The notes: generated by a model not told the origin, from the letters alone. 60,453 nt of DNA from Acidobacteriota bacterium (GCA_011523845.1 WTFV01000042.1:1-60453), one strand, 5' to 3'; counted from the first letter of the stretch, positions 41,801-50,306 are shown. Translations and numbers: made by a program.

Positions 41801-42439
41801 GGCCAAGTCCCGTCCCAGCCGCTCGAGGCGGCGGTGCCGGAGATGACCGCCGAGGACCTCTGCAAGTCGGTCGGCGTGAACACGCGTGAGATGGATCATC
41901 CGCAGGGGCGCAGCGAGTTCCAGCCTCTGAATCCGAACCTGAACATCTGGCAGGACACGCTCGTGATTGCGAAGGACGGGGGCGAGTCCGTCGCCGAGCG
42001 TAACGGCCGGCTGGTCGGGGCCGCTGTACGGGCGACGATGTCGCCCAACCGGGGCGAGGGGGACCCGCGCCCGGTGCCGCCGAAGGGTGCGTACTCGCAG
42101 GATCCTGTCAAGGCCGTGGCCGAGCGGCGTCTGGTGGAGGTCATGGCGGCCGACCGTGCTGCGGGACGCATCGGGGTGGCGTACCGCACGTCGCCGCCGG
42201 TGAGCGGGAAGGAGCGGAAGGAGTTCGTGCAGATGCTCAGGAACTCGCAGGTGCGCGAGCGGCTGGGCAAGGAGGTCGACCGTGTCAGCTCGTGGGTGGC
42301 CGACGGGGCGAAGCAGCGCCTGCAGGAGCGCGGCGTGCAGACCGCGCACGAGCGCGCCCAGGGGGCTCCGGCGCCGGCGCAGTCGAAGGGGCAGCCGGAT
42401 CGGGGTCGCAAGCATGACGAGCCCGCGTACCCGCGCTGA
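38843..42439 (+). CDS. very large polyvalent-type conjugation protein with ArdC-N-like segment
   Basis: A 1198-residue protein, probably delivered with the DNA or acting in DNA processing. The first 350 residues are helical and Ala/Arg-rich (RRVRQHWELCRADPAHAKRL). Three units of about 100 residues begin near 452, 552 and 651, each with a motif like EALSERFAELGGADAGYRLR, ILREYFEEHGGEAAGYRLV or ILQARLQDLGGADKGFSLR. Around 860-1000 LRFATRGQIEAAGGRV, a VIVMREVPVS strand and TPQVFYHVSSGTNL resemble the ArdC N-terminal ssDNA-binding domain of antirestriction and polyvalent proteins. No relaxase motif is seen. Nucleotides 40420-41090 are far less GC-rich (near 52% in places) than the flanks. Confidence 0.6.
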   Translation: MARLSQEFKERALELQGTVRARTSAAETAWALRSAAHTGEDAFDALARRVTSSPVRVAGVLSGEHDPLLLCALAGKRSMEDLAGVAPAGGRSNAAPTMLESLAARRVRQHWELCRADPAHAKRLEAKWAASRATMRSGHLGTALGAMEATYGAACSAEREAAQGRLVSTVPPASWDPAGAHAGKLAGYGLERWNRMRGQAVAETRMPAEWEHRRTASRGPQRPRARFVARGAGRMEQLADARFSPRMAASRIAFQVRLKLAMARGPAATRRFLTSVASNPRRAAAAVRARLDPMVVAAAIGPQAIEGLLAGKPVREAGPLGRLQDELHKRDVARLQNVRTGQDGGVADLAAQRDALDGGLVSAKGMREASARFVDKVWHGDDRPAAAGGGWSADSTLGEQFQQGSVDRSVHDAWRARREAVVEGAGAAQLQERFGAERWSPVDSAVADRAGEEALSERFAELGGADAGYRLRREVVVAADPQAGINQVEALHLERQDLRAARGEAVSDLRAEIDWAEGDADRRPGASAPSSTVVPVRLRDEDCIASQPSRDPAAQQILREYFEEHGGEAAGYRLVEDDLTGSLRLYAAPNPPGPSFDVERHIRDETLHEALYRAATDTRDGFRCLPPDRADVVLDPKPPHRLGVAYPSDAEGREILQARLQDLGGADKGFSLRTDQDGFVFLEQDHDSWCARCRQSPDLAQADRVWAEKFHDAGDARDNALSSEEREARERAWRDERLGSSGPSQSPPGVGSSQVPGASVVIPPEALRDVEIAEEDLPKMTQEAEPPPNGSWKVHDDDRVDRVIPREDGSYEVRFKAGVVPVQGVGEDAASQTHKRRTDPQLVELQNERTEQTVELERAAQETLAGAVEHSRAPFDVERAGYMPGVAVNAFDRQPIGGVDGDLLRAKAIREGEGHDLRFATRGQIEAAGGRVSPDAEGVIVMREVPVSAQPFGKDGKVDAKADPVEYRVKTPQVFYHVSSGTNLARGQVPSQPLEAAVPEMTAEDLCKSVGVNTREMDHPQGRSEFQPLNPNLNIWQDTLVIAKDGGESVAERNGRLVGAAVRATMSPNRGEGDPRPVPPKGAYSQDPVKAVAERRLVEVMAADRAAGRIGVAYRTSPPVSGKERKEFVQMLRNSQVRERLGKEVDRVSSWVADGAKQRLQERGVQTAHERAQGAPAPAQSKGQPDRGRKHDEPAYPR

Positions 42440-42472
42440 GCCGTGGGGGCGGTATCGAGGGGGAGGTTCACC

Positions 42473-45463
42473 ATGGAGGACAAGGGGATGCTCGGCCGTG
42501 TGCTGATTGCGGCCGTGCTGGCGGCGGTGACGGGCGCTTCGGTCGCGGCGCAGACGTACAACGCGATTGATTCGGGGGGACCGCTCTGGTGGTACCCGGA
42601 GAACGACTCTTCGTACCCGCGGCATCACGACCGGTGGTACATGTCCATGTTCGAGGCGGTGAACGGCGACTGGGGGCTCGCCACGTCCTTTCCGGACGTT
42701 TCTTCCGACGAGGTGTGGTTCGCCGTGGTGAGCGGCGCCCCGGAGAACAGCGCCTGCGACCGTCAGAACCAGACCCTGCGGGTCAACGTCGGGCCGCCGT
42801 ATCCGGACGACGGCGTGGCTCCGCCGCGTACCGTGCGGACGCCCTCGGGCGCGGGCGGCTTCGCGGGTCTGCAGATGTCGCTGCAGATCGGCGAGTGGTG
42901 GCAGGGCATGAAGTACCGCGGGTACTACGAGGATGCCACGGCGCGCGCGTACCACTTCGGCGGCGTTCGGGCGCGTTACGATCCGGCTCTCTTCGGCTGG
43001 TTCGACGTGACCACGCGGGACGGCGCCGGCGTCGAACAGCGGCCGCCGCTCTACGACGGCGGCCATTCGGTCACCTGGATCAATCCCGCGTATTCGCAGT
43101 GGCAGCTCTGGGGCGGCGGCGGCTTCGCGATGCCGTGCCTCGGGACCTCGATGGTGCACATGCACGGCGTGGACGGGGGCGGCCGGGACAAGGTGTGGCC
43201 GCCCACCCCGGTGGGGGCCGACGGCGGCGAGTGCTGGTCCAACGCGCGACCGCTGGTCCTGCGCGCCAACTCGGAGGCTCGCTGCGAGCCGAACCTGGCG
43301 GAGCGCTACGCGTACACCGTGCGGTTCCGGGCGATCTTCGATGCCGCTCCTCCGCGGCCGATTCCTCCTCCCCCCTGGCTGGTTGCCGGTTCGTACACGC
43401 CGCTGTTCCCGCCGGACTACGCCGCGCCGTACCTGATGGCCCGGCGCGGGGAGATCGCCCTGTTCACGGTGTCGGAACTTGCCCAGGCGTCGCCGCCGCC
43501 GGTGCCGTGGTCGCCGGTGTCGTACCCGGACCCCGGGGTCGAGATCGGCACCACCCGCGGCGCGATGCCGCCCCGCTTTCTGGACCCGAACCGCGTGGAC
43601 CCGTTCGGGGGCGCCTCCTACGGGCAGGGGACCATCGAGCTCCCGCTGCAGGACAACCCGAGCGCGAGTGCGCGCGAGTGCATCGAGCTCGGCGAGCCGG
43701 GGTGGGACGCTGCGACGGGCACGCTGCGCGTCGATTGCGGCCACGGCCGCGAGAACAGCCCGATGACGGGCAACGTCAACCGTGCGGTGATGGGCTACGG
43801 CGCCGTGGAGCGCTCGCGCGAGGTGGGTCCCATGGACAACTCCCGGGGCTACGGGGGGCGCGCGCTGGCGCGGCGGACCGCGGGGCTGTGGGCGCCGCCG
43901 TCCGGCTTCGGGTGGTTCGAGCACCGTAGTGCGACGCTCGGGTGCCTGTTCCTCGAGGCGGATGTCGACATGGGGCTGATCGCTGCTGCGTATGCCGCCA
44001 GGGACGCCTGGTGGGCCCGGGTTCCCGACGAGTACGGCGCGTGGTCGGAGGGGCGGCTGGACTACCGGGCCTGTCCTTCCAACACGCGGTCGGATCCGGA
44101 CCGGGGGGATGCTTGCAGGGCCGCGGCGGCGCACCGGATGGCTCTGGCGAGGGCGAGGGCGATCAGGTACTTCCGGTACGGTTACGGGTGGGAGGTCATC
44201 GGCGACTACCGGAGCGCGGTTCTGCCGGAGCTGGCGTCGGCTCTGAGCGGTGCCGGGTATCGGGCTCCGCGCACTGTCTTGCGTGCCCTGGGCCGCTGGG
44301 GCGGCACGCCGGTTCGGGACCGCTGCGGCACGAGCGTGTCCGGGGGCGCCTACAACGAGGCGCTGATCGCGTCGGTGCCCACGATGCTGCCCGGCGTCGG
44401 CTACGGCCACGGGCAGAGCTCCATCCCCGGCCAGGGCGGGCGGATGTGGTACGGGCCGGGCTTCGAGGCGTACGGTGCGCACCTTGCGGGTGAGCAGGGG
44501 GACCTGTATGGCCAGCGTGCCGACGTCGCGGGCCGGACGACGGACTACTCCGAGGCGGTGATCAACCCGGGCTCGGATTATCCGGAGGAGCTTCGCCGTT
44601 ACGCCGACTACAACAATGTTCGACTCGGTTCGACCGTCTGGCGTGACTTCGCGTGCAAGACCTCCCACGGCGGGTACTACGGCATGGGGCTCACGGCGCT
44701 GGGCACGTCGCGCTTCGATCACCGGGAGTTTCCGAATGACGCGTGGAGGAATCCCGACCCGGGGGTCGTCCTCGGGGACACCGTCCCGACGCAGTTCTCC
44801 AGCGGGACGCCGTGCACGGGCAATGCGGCCTACGACGCGCTCGGAGCGGACGGGACGAGGCGCTGCTTCCCGCAGAGCGGCCTGGGGGCGTACAGCACGT
44901 CGTCTGGTTCCAGCGGGGATGCCGGGTTCTTCATGCTCGAGTACAGCGGCGACGGGTCCAGCGACACCGGACGCAGCGGGTCGGTCGGAGCGATGCGGCC
45001 GACGTCCTACCGCATGCTCCCCGGCAGCGAAGCGCTGGTCCTGTTCCTGCGGAGCAGCTTCTTCGATCTGGAGTTCGGCTACCGCAGTCTGGACGTCGAG
45101 CGTCAGGCGATCTGGTCCGGCTATGGTGCGTGGGGGAACAGCTACCGCTCGTCGTGGCTGGCCACTGCCGAGGCGTTCGAGGGTCTGGCTCCGGGCTGGT
45201 GCTCGGGTCCTTCGGCGGGCGGCTGCGATGTCACGCAGGTCCCGATGGACTACGGGCGGCTCGAGCACCAGGGCCAGCTCAGCTGGTACGGTGCGATGGT
45301 GCCCGGCGGCACCGGCGGTTGCACGGTCAATCACCGGACCGGCACGGGTGTCCAGGGCAAGCCTCCCGAGGGCAGCGTGATCGCCGAGGACCAGCAGATC
45401 TTCTGCCTGCTGCCGCTCGATGTGGGCCCGGATGGGAGGTGCCCGGGAGAGAACCTGCCGTAA
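42473..45463 (+). CDS. 996-residue secreted protein of unknown function
   Basis: It starts at the ATG at 42473 behind GGGGGAGG. A Sec signal peptide (MLGRVLIAAVLAAVTGASVA AQ) is followed by an entirely extracytoplasmic protein rich in Gly, Trp, Tyr and Pro. About 18-20 cysteines are scattered through it (e.g. PENSACDRQNQTLRV, DRCGTSVSGG, TPCTGNAAYD, APGWCSGPSAGGCD), suggesting disulfides. I see no catalytic motif and no membrane anchor. Its position right after the T4SS and polyvalent genes suggests a surface component such as an adhesin, pilus-tip or mating-pair factor, but I cannot name a family. Confidence 0.75.
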   Translation: MEDKGMLGRVLIAAVLAAVTGASVAAQTYNAIDSGGPLWWYPENDSSYPRHHDRWYMSMFEAVNGDWGLATSFPDVSSDEVWFAVVSGAPENSACDRQNQTLRVNVGPPYPDDGVAPPRTVRTPSGAGGFAGLQMSLQIGEWWQGMKYRGYYEDATARAYHFGGVRARYDPALFGWFDVTTRDGAGVEQRPPLYDGGHSVTWINPAYSQWQLWGGGGFAMPCLGTSMVHMHGVDGGGRDKVWPPTPVGADGGECWSNARPLVLRANSEARCEPNLAERYAYTVRFRAIFDAAPPRPIPPPPWLVAGSYTPLFPPDYAAPYLMARRGEIALFTVSELAQASPPPVPWSPVSYPDPGVEIGTTRGAMPPRFLDPNRVDPFGGASYGQGTIELPLQDNPSASARECIELGEPGWDAATGTLRVDCGHGRENSPMTGNVNRAVMGYGAVERSREVGPMDNSRGYGGRALARRTAGLWAPPSGFGWFEHRSATLGCLFLEADVDMGLIAAAYAARDAWWARVPDEYGAWSEGRLDYRACPSNTRSDPDRGDACRAAAAHRMALARARAIRYFRYGYGWEVIGDYRSAVLPELASALSGAGYRAPRTVLRALGRWGGTPVRDRCGTSVSGGAYNEALIASVPTMLPGVGYGHGQSSIPGQGGRMWYGPGFEAYGAHLAGEQGDLYGQRADVAGRTTDYSEAVINPGSDYPEELRRYADYNNVRLGSTVWRDFACKTSHGGYYGMGLTALGTSRFDHREFPNDAWRNPDPGVVLGDTVPTQFSSGTPCTGNAAYDALGADGTRRCFPQSGLGAYSTSSGSSGDAGFFMLEYSGDGSSDTGRSGSVGAMRPTSYRMLPGSEALVLFLRSSFFDLEFGYRSLDVERQAIWSGYGAWGNSYRSSWLATAEAFEGLAPGWCSGPSAGGCDVTQVPMDYGRLEHQGQLSWYGAMVPGGTGGCTVNHRTGTGVQGKPPEGSVIAEDQQIFCLLPLDVGPDGRCPGENLP

Positions 45464-45638
45464 GGGTGGGCAGCTCGTGCCGGCACAGTCGGTGCAGCTG
45501 CGTGGGCGGACCCTGGCGTCAGCGGGTCCGCCCGTCGTGCGTACGGGCGCCGTGGTCGCCGGCAGAGGTCCTCCGGACCGGCGGCCGTAGGCTTGTCTCC
45601 AGCAGCCGGTGCAACGGCGGGCTGCGGAGGCAGGGACG

Positions 45639-46013
45639 ATGCAGGACGATGCGCGCGGCGTGCCGGACGTGCTGGACCCGGCCGAGACCGTCGCCGGCGT
45701 CGACGGTGTGCGGCGCGTGGTGAAGAAGGCACGCAAGGTCTGGCTGGTGTCGGACCCGGAAGCTCTGGCGCCCTCTCGCCTGACCAAGCGCGCAGCTCGC
45801 GCGCTGCTGGATCGGGTGGCCGCCGGAGAGGATGCGGATGGTCCCGATGGGGTGCGCCCGGTCATGGTGACCGCGCGGGTCGAGGGCCCGGACGCCGTCA
45901 TCCGCACGCTGGAGTGGATGGGGGACGCCTCGCGCCTGGGCCGTCCGGCCGATCCGCCCGGTGCTGTCCGTACCGGTGGCGGGCCGGCAGGAGACAGTGG
46001 GGAGAAGAAGTGA
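45639..46013 (+). CDS. hypothetical protein upstream of the lipoprotein
   Basis: The 124-residue protein starts at the ATG at 45639 after GGAGGCAGGG. It contains VRRVVKKARKVWLVSDPEAL and LTKRAARALLDRVAAGED. Its stop overlaps the following lipoprotein start (TGATG). A TAGGCT box lies about 45 nt upstream. Family unknown. Confidence 0.55.
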   Translation: MQDDARGVPDVLDPAETVAGVDGVRRVVKKARKVWLVSDPEALAPSRLTKRAARALLDRVAAGEDADGPDGVRPVMVTARVEGPDAVIRTLEWMGDASRLGRPADPPGAVRTGGGPAGDSGEKK

Positions 46014-46972
46014 TGCGCAAGCGCCACCTGGCGGCAGTCGCTTGTGCGGCGCTGGCGGTGTCGTGCGGTGGCGAGACCGAAGGCCCGCCGGAAGCGCCGG
46101 TGCCCGATCCCGGCGTTGAGGCCGAGGCGGCGCCTTTCGCGGTGACGGCCGCCGGTCGCGACGTGCGGTGGTACACCTCGCGCGGCCGCCGCGCGCTGGA
46201 CGGCCTGGAGAACGTCGTCGTCTATCGCTCTGCCGACGACGTGTCGGGCTCGCCCGACGTCGTGCTCCATGCCCGCTGCATGGGGGACCGCAGCGAGGTG
46301 GAGCTGGACATGGGCGTCGAGCTGGGCGACGACGTCGTCACCGACGGGGACCTCCGCACCAAGCGCGTACTGATCCGCTTCGTGCCGCAGGACGTGCGCC
46401 CGGTGGTCTTCGACGTGGGCTCGACGGGCCGCTCGGTGGTGGTCGACCGCCCGCTGTCGTTCCTGCGTCTGCTGGTGGGAGCCGATTCGCTCGTCGTGCA
46501 GACGGTCTCGCGCCGGGGCACGGCCGTCTTCGCCGAGTTCGTCGTCTCGCCGTTGGCGTACGAGCGCCTGTCGCTGGTCGCGGATACCTGCGGCTGGATC
46601 CTGGACCCGGTCGAGGCTGTGCGCGTCGAGCGCGAGCGGCAGGCGGCGCTGCTGGATATCGAGCGCGCCGAGGTGCTGGCCACCTACGTCGGCGTGCCGA
46701 TCCGGGACGGCATCGAGCGCTTCGGGGTCGACTACGACGAGATCTACCTGGACCTGCCGGCGCCGGTGGGCCGCGCGTACCTGGGCTTCGGCGTGAGCAT
46801 CAGCGCCGTGGAGATCGCGCTGGCGCAGGACCGGGGCGTCGTCTGCGTCACGGGGACGTGGGTCGGCGGCGAGATCATCCTGCGGGAGTGCTACGTCGAG
46901 GGGCAGCTGGCCGGCGTGGAGGATTCGGACGGCGTCCCTGGCGCTCCGGGAACCGAAGCCGGGGGGCGTTGA
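46013..46972 (+). CDS. predicted lipoprotein
   Basis: The 319-residue precursor has the lipobox LAVSC (Cys19) after LAAVACAALAVSC. A beta-rich domain follows, with VVLHARCMGDRSEVELDMGV ELGDDVV and KRVLIRFVPQDVRPV. It resembles the VasI-type beta domain (short strand, Cys, then a D-rich loop), though weakly. The C-terminal half has VDYDEIYLDLPAPVGRAYLG FGVSISAVEIAL. It may sit in the outer membrane with the secreted protein encoded upstream. Confidence 0.65.
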   Translation: MRKRHLAAVACAALAVSCGGETEGPPEAPVPDPGVEAEAAPFAVTAAGRDVRWYTSRGRRALDGLENVVVYRSADDVSGSPDVVLHARCMGDRSEVELDMGVELGDDVVTDGDLRTKRVLIRFVPQDVRPVVFDVGSTGRSVVVDRPLSFLRLLVGADSLVVQTVSRRGTAVFAEFVVSPLAYERLSLVADTCGWILDPVEAVRVERERQAALLDIERAEVLATYVGVPIRDGIERFGVDYDEIYLDLPAPVGRAYLGFGVSISAVEIALAQDRGVVCVTGTWVGGEIILRECYVEGQLAGVEDSDGVPGAPGTEAGGR

Positions 46973-47092
46973 GGCTCCGGCCTGTTCGTGTGCCGCTCGT
47001 CTTCATTCGTGGCGGTTCGCTGTGGTGAAGGGGGTGCCGGCGACGCCGTGCATGGCTCCGCCGGTGACTACCGCGTTGTTGGGCTGGTTGCC

Positions 47093-47521
47093 CTACTCGG
47101 GCGGCCGGTTCGGATCGGGCGCCGCTTCGACCTTGTCGGCGGGCCTGCGCGGCGTCGATCCGGCGATGCTTGCGCCAGCGGCGCGGATGTAGTCGGTGAT
47201 GATGGTCCGGCTCTCCACTGTCTCACCGTTGTTCCGCTGGTAGAACTTCTTGGTGACGTTGCCGGACACCGCGATCGTCTCGCCCTTCTCGCAGGCGAGC
47301 AGCCGCGCCTGCATCGCTTCGGAGAAGGCCATCACGTCGACCCACTCGGTCAGCTGCTCGCGCTCCTCCGGGGAGACGTTGGGCGCGGCCATGTTGACGC
47401 CGATGCGGCCGGAGACGAACTTGCGTCCGTCCTTCTCGATCAGCCGCGGCTTGGCCGCGAGGTTGCCCCGGTAGGTGCAGTCGCACGCGCGGGGGATGGA
47501 GCCGGGGATGTGGTCGCTCAT
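47093..47521 (-). CDS. ssb: single-stranded DNA-binding protein
   Basis: Coats ssDNA during transfer and replication. The 142-residue protein has a clear OB fold (CTYRGNLAAKPRLIEKDGRK FVSGRIGVN, TEWVDVMAFSEAMQARLLAC EKGETIAVSGNVTKKFYQRN). It ends with DPNRPPE and lacks the acidic DDIPF tip, unlike the SSB-like protein at 30000-30560. AAAGGA lies 9 nt before the ATG. It is probably driven by promoter element A about 180 nt upstream. Confidence 0.85.
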   Translation of the reverse strand: MSDHIPGSIPRACDCTYRGNLAAKPRLIEKDGRKFVSGRIGVNMAAPNVSPEEREQLTEWVDVMAFSEAMQARLLACEKGETIAVSGNVTKKFYQRNNGETVESRTIITDYIRAAGASIAGSTPRRPADKVEAAPDPNRPPE

Positions 47522-47702
47522 GCGGTGTCGTCCTTTCTCGTTGGTCAGGCCTTGCCGGGCGTTGCCTGCTGAAGTTTATGGACCGGGTTCCAGCCGGTGG
47601 GGCGGTTCGGGGTGCGTGCGCCTCGTCCTGCGCTCTTTCGGGTTCCGTGACGTCCGACGCTGTGATTCTCTGGCTCCGGGGTGGAACCTTTCTCCGGATT
47701 CG

Positions 47703-47748
47703 GTGTCTAACCGCGTAGTCGGCACAAAGAAGTGCACTTCTTGGTACC
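47703..47748 (-). promoter_or_regulatory. promoter-operator element A
   Basis: On the minus strand the order is GGTACC, a perfect 16-bp palindrome AAGAAGTGCACTTCTT (47727-47742), TGTGCC, then GTTAGAC 16 bp after ACTTCT. The 16-bp gap between ACTTCT and GTTAGA is that of a -35/-10 pair. The same element occurs at 50208-50240 and 51825-51868. It points at ssb. The rest of 47522-47947 holds no gene. Confidence 0.7.
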
Positions 47749-47947
47749 GGGTGGCGATTTCACGCCTTCTCGGGTCCGTCGTGCTGGGCTCGCTCCACCG
47801 CGTTCTTTGCGATCATCAGCAGCAGGCCCGTGCGGATGTAGTCGCGCTTGCTCATCCCTCTCGCGTGATCCTGGAGCGGCATCCGGTGCAGGTGGTCGTC
47901 CTCGTTGGGGATGACGCCGCAGGCCTCATTCGGTCGTCATTGCGGCC

Positions 47948-48847
47948 TCAGTGGACGCGGTCGTCGTCGTCTGCTGGGAGCGGGATCTCCGTCTGCAGGC
48001 GCGTAGCCACTTCGTAGGCGACCGACCCAGCGGCTGCGGTTCTGGCCAGATGAGTCGTGCCCGGCTCTCGCGTGGCTGCCAGCCTGGTGTGCTCTTGCTC
48101 GGTGGCCGGCGTCGTGCTCAGTTTCGAGGTCTCGATGACGATCGCCGCTGCGTCGAACGCCAGTTCGGCGGCGCTGTCGAGGAACGCGTTCAGGTCCTCC
48201 AGTGACAGGCGTTCGGCGATTCCCCAGGGCGTGTTGCCCGGTCCGCGCTGCATCTCGTTCAGGCACAGCCCCGCCATGCGCACGTGGTGTTCCAGACGGC
48301 GGACTGCGTCGGCCAGTCCTGGCGCTGTAGGCCGCTCGTCGACGATGCCGCCTGTCGCGGGTCTGTCTCCGCTGCGCTCATGCGCCCAGTCCTTGTGCGC
48401 CTTGCGCAAGCGGTCGATCGCCGCGTCCCGTGCGGTGTTTGTCGTGCCGGTCGGCACGGTCGGGTTGGTCTCGGCCATCTCGTCGAGCATCGCCTCGCCG
48501 ACGGCGAAGGCCTCGGGCTCGTTGTAGGCGGCCAGCCGCTCGGCGTACGCCATCGCAGTCTCGTTCTCGCGGGCTTGCACGACCGTCGCGTGCCGTACTT
48601 CCTGACGGTCGAATCCGAGCCCGGTCAGCGTGCTGTCGTCGACGCCGTCGGCGCACAGCGCCAGCGATAGCCACGCGATGGTCTTTTCCCACTGCATCCG
48701 CAGGCGGTCGGCGGTGCGCTCGGCGTAGTCGAGCAGCTTCCGGCCCTCGTGGTCCTCCCGGTCGGCCAGCATCAGCCTGGCGAAGCACTCGGCGCGCTTC
48801 GTGGTCTCGCGTTCCTTCCGCATGCGTTCTTTCGTCTCGTCGTGCAT
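47948..48847 (-). CDS. helical hypothetical protein
   Basis: A 299-residue, highly charged helical protein (KERMRKERETTKRAECFARL ML, KLLDYAERTADRLRMQWEKT, LGFDRQEVRHATVVQARENE TAMAYAERLAAYNEPEAF). No membrane helix or catalytic motif. It lies downstream of the Fic gene in the same direction (47-nt gap) and may be its partner or target. Family unknown. Confidence 0.6.
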   Translation of the reverse strand: MHDETKERMRKERETTKRAECFARLMLADREDHEGRKLLDYAERTADRLRMQWEKTIAWLSLALCADGVDDSTLTGLGFDRQEVRHATVVQARENETAMAYAERLAAYNEPEAFAVGEAMLDEMAETNPTVPTGTTNTARDAAIDRLRKAHKDWAHERSGDRPATGGIVDERPTAPGLADAVRRLEHHVRMAGLCLNEMQRGPGNTPWGIAERLSLEDLNAFLDSAAELAFDAAAIVIETSKLSTTPATEQEHTRLAATREPGTTHLARTAAAGSVAYEVATRLQTEIPLPADDDDRVH

Positions 48848-48894
48848 GGATGTGTCCTTGCGTCTGGTTCAGGAAGCCGACGCCGCTTCGGTGT

Positions 48895-50034
48895 TCACTC
48901 CCCGGTCCACAGCGCGAGGGCCTCGGGGTTGACGAACAGCGCCGGCTTGTGGCCCGGCCATTCCCGGAGGATTCCGGCACCGGCGATCGGCCGCAGCACC
49001 GCGAGCGCCGTCGCAGGCTTCGCCGTCACCCGCGCGTCGACCAGGTCCGTCGACCGGCAGCAGAGTCGGCCGGAGACGAACCGGACCGTGTCGTCGCCGG
49101 TCACCGGCCGGGGCTTCGCGCCGCGGTACCGCGCGACGGCTCGTTCGGCGATGGCCGCCTGGCGTTCCAGAGTGCGGGCGATCCACTCGGCGGTTTCCCG
49201 CACGCCGTCCAGCATCCAGAGGGTCCACCGCTTCCAGTCGCCGGTTTTTCTCGTCGAGTCCAGCAGCGGGTAGTACGTCGGGCGGTTGCGGAGGATGTAC
49301 CGGCTGTGGCAGAGGACGGGCAGGTCGGTCAGCTGCTGCTCGCTCAGGTAGAGCATGTTGATCAGCCGGCCGGTCCGGCCGTTGCCGTCGGCGAAAGGGT
49401 GTATGGACTCGAACTGGTGGTGGCCGGCGGCCATGCGCACCAGCGGGTGCGTGCCGGCATCCTCGCGCATGAAGCGCCAGAGCTCGTCGAGCATCGACCG
49501 GATCCGCTTCTCGCGGGTTGGCGGCGTGTAGACGATCCCGTGCGGTCCGGCGATCACGGTTCCGCGTCCGCGGCGCACCGGCATGCGGCGGCCCTTGGTC
49601 GTCGAGCACGCGCGGATCGCCATTGCGGTGCCGACGGGTTCGGCTCCGCGGCGCTGCCAGGCGTCGATGATGCTCTTGTGGTGGCGAAGCGCGTCGTCGG
49701 CGTCCGGGTCGGTGGCGTTCGACAGCCGCGGCCTGTCCATGAGCTCGAGCATCTGGCCCACGGTCGTCACGATGCCCTCGATGGCGGAACTGGCCTGGGC
49801 CTCGATCAGCGTAGTTGTGTGTAGCAGTGCGAGGGGGTCGGAGAGCCTGCGGGCCGCGTCGCGCAGGGTGTCGAGCGCTGTCGTCGCGCGCCTGCACCGG
49901 GCCTCGATGGCGGGAGTCGTCAGCTGCTCGCGGGGGACCGGGGGCAGGTTGTTGTACGGGAACACCGGGTCCCACGGGGGGTACGGCTCGGTGCGTGCCC
50001 GGACGGGTGGCGCGTCGGTCGGTCGTTGCTGCAT
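48895..50034 (-). CDS. Fic-family AMPylator with Fic_N and C-terminal winged helix
   Basis: Predicted to AMPylate target proteins. The 379-residue protein has the canonical core IHPFADGNGRTGRLINMLYL (His at about 210-211) and the class II inhibitory helix motif SSAIEG (about 83-88) in a Fic_N domain with PYNNLPPVPREQL and LLHTTTLIEAQASSAIEG. The C-terminus (RSTDLVDARVTAKPATALAV LRPIAGAGIL) looks like a winged helix that senses or binds DNA. The ATG at 50034 is chosen at the family start; an upstream GTG-type extension lacks homology. Element B and an inverted repeat lie upstream, so the gene is probably tightly regulated. Confidence 0.88.
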   Translation of the reverse strand: MQQRPTDAPPVRARTEPYPPWDPVFPYNNLPPVPREQLTTPAIEARCRRATTALDTLRDAARRLSDPLALLHTTTLIEAQASSAIEGIVTTVGQMLELMDRPRLSNATDPDADDALRHHKSIIDAWQRRGAEPVGTAMAIRACSTTKGRRMPVRRGRGTVIAGPHGIVYTPPTREKRIRSMLDELWRFMREDAGTHPLVRMAAGHHQFESIHPFADGNGRTGRLINMLYLSEQQLTDLPVLCHSRYILRNRPTYYPLLDSTRKTGDWKRWTLWMLDGVRETAEWIARTLERQAAIAERAVARYRGAKPRPVTGDDTVRFVSGRLCCRSTDLVDARVTAKPATALAVLRPIAGAGILREWPGHKPALFVNPEALALWTGE

Positions 50035-50207
50035 TCGTGGATCATTTTCAAGCGCAGCGCAGCTGTCACGCGTTCGTCGCCGTTCGCCGCGTGCGGGGCT
50101 GGGGCTCGCGTCTTCGAATCGGCGCATGTCGTGGACGGAGCTTGCACCGCGCCGCGATTCTTTCGGAGATTTCGATCGAGAACGGGAACCTTTTGCCCGC
50201 TTCCGGC

Positions 50208-50240
50208 GTCTAACGGGTTGTCCCGCGTAGAGAAGTACAC
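50208..50240 (-). promoter_or_regulatory. promoter-operator element B upstream of the canonical Fic gene
   Basis: GTCTAAC at 50208-50214 is followed after 16 bp by AGAAGTACAC (50231-50240), the same layout and spacing as elements A and C, but the right half of the palindrome is degenerate (TGTTTG). Read on the minus strand it points to the Fic gene about 170 nt away. Confidence 0.6.
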
Positions 50241-50257
50241 TGTTTGCGAGCTGTCAG

Positions 50258-50280
50258 TTTTCGCCGGTTCGCGGCGAAAA
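50258..50280. promoter_or_regulatory. 9-bp inverted repeat upstream of Fic
   Basis: TTTTCGCCG and CGGCGAAAA flank a 5-nt centre. No T-run follows on either strand, so an operator is more likely than a terminator. Confidence 0.5.
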
Positions 50281-50289
50281 GCGCTCAGT

Positions 50290-50306
50290 GTTCACCCATG
50301 GTGAAC
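50290..50306. promoter_or_regulatory. 7-bp inverted repeat GTTCACC / GGTGAAC
   Basis: The arms are separated by CAT. It lies 10 nt from the previous inverted repeat in the same 859-nt intergenic region. Confidence 0.45.

Noticed and set aside
38843..42439. Calling the 1198-residue protein a relaxase
   Set aside because: No HUH motif, catalytic tyrosine cluster or helicase motifs could be found; only an ArdC-N-like segment is suggested.
37694..46270. Very long open frame (over 2800 codons) on the minus strand
   Set aside because: It is antisense to the VirB operon genes, is Arg/Pro/Ala-rich junk and has no motif; it arises from high GC content.
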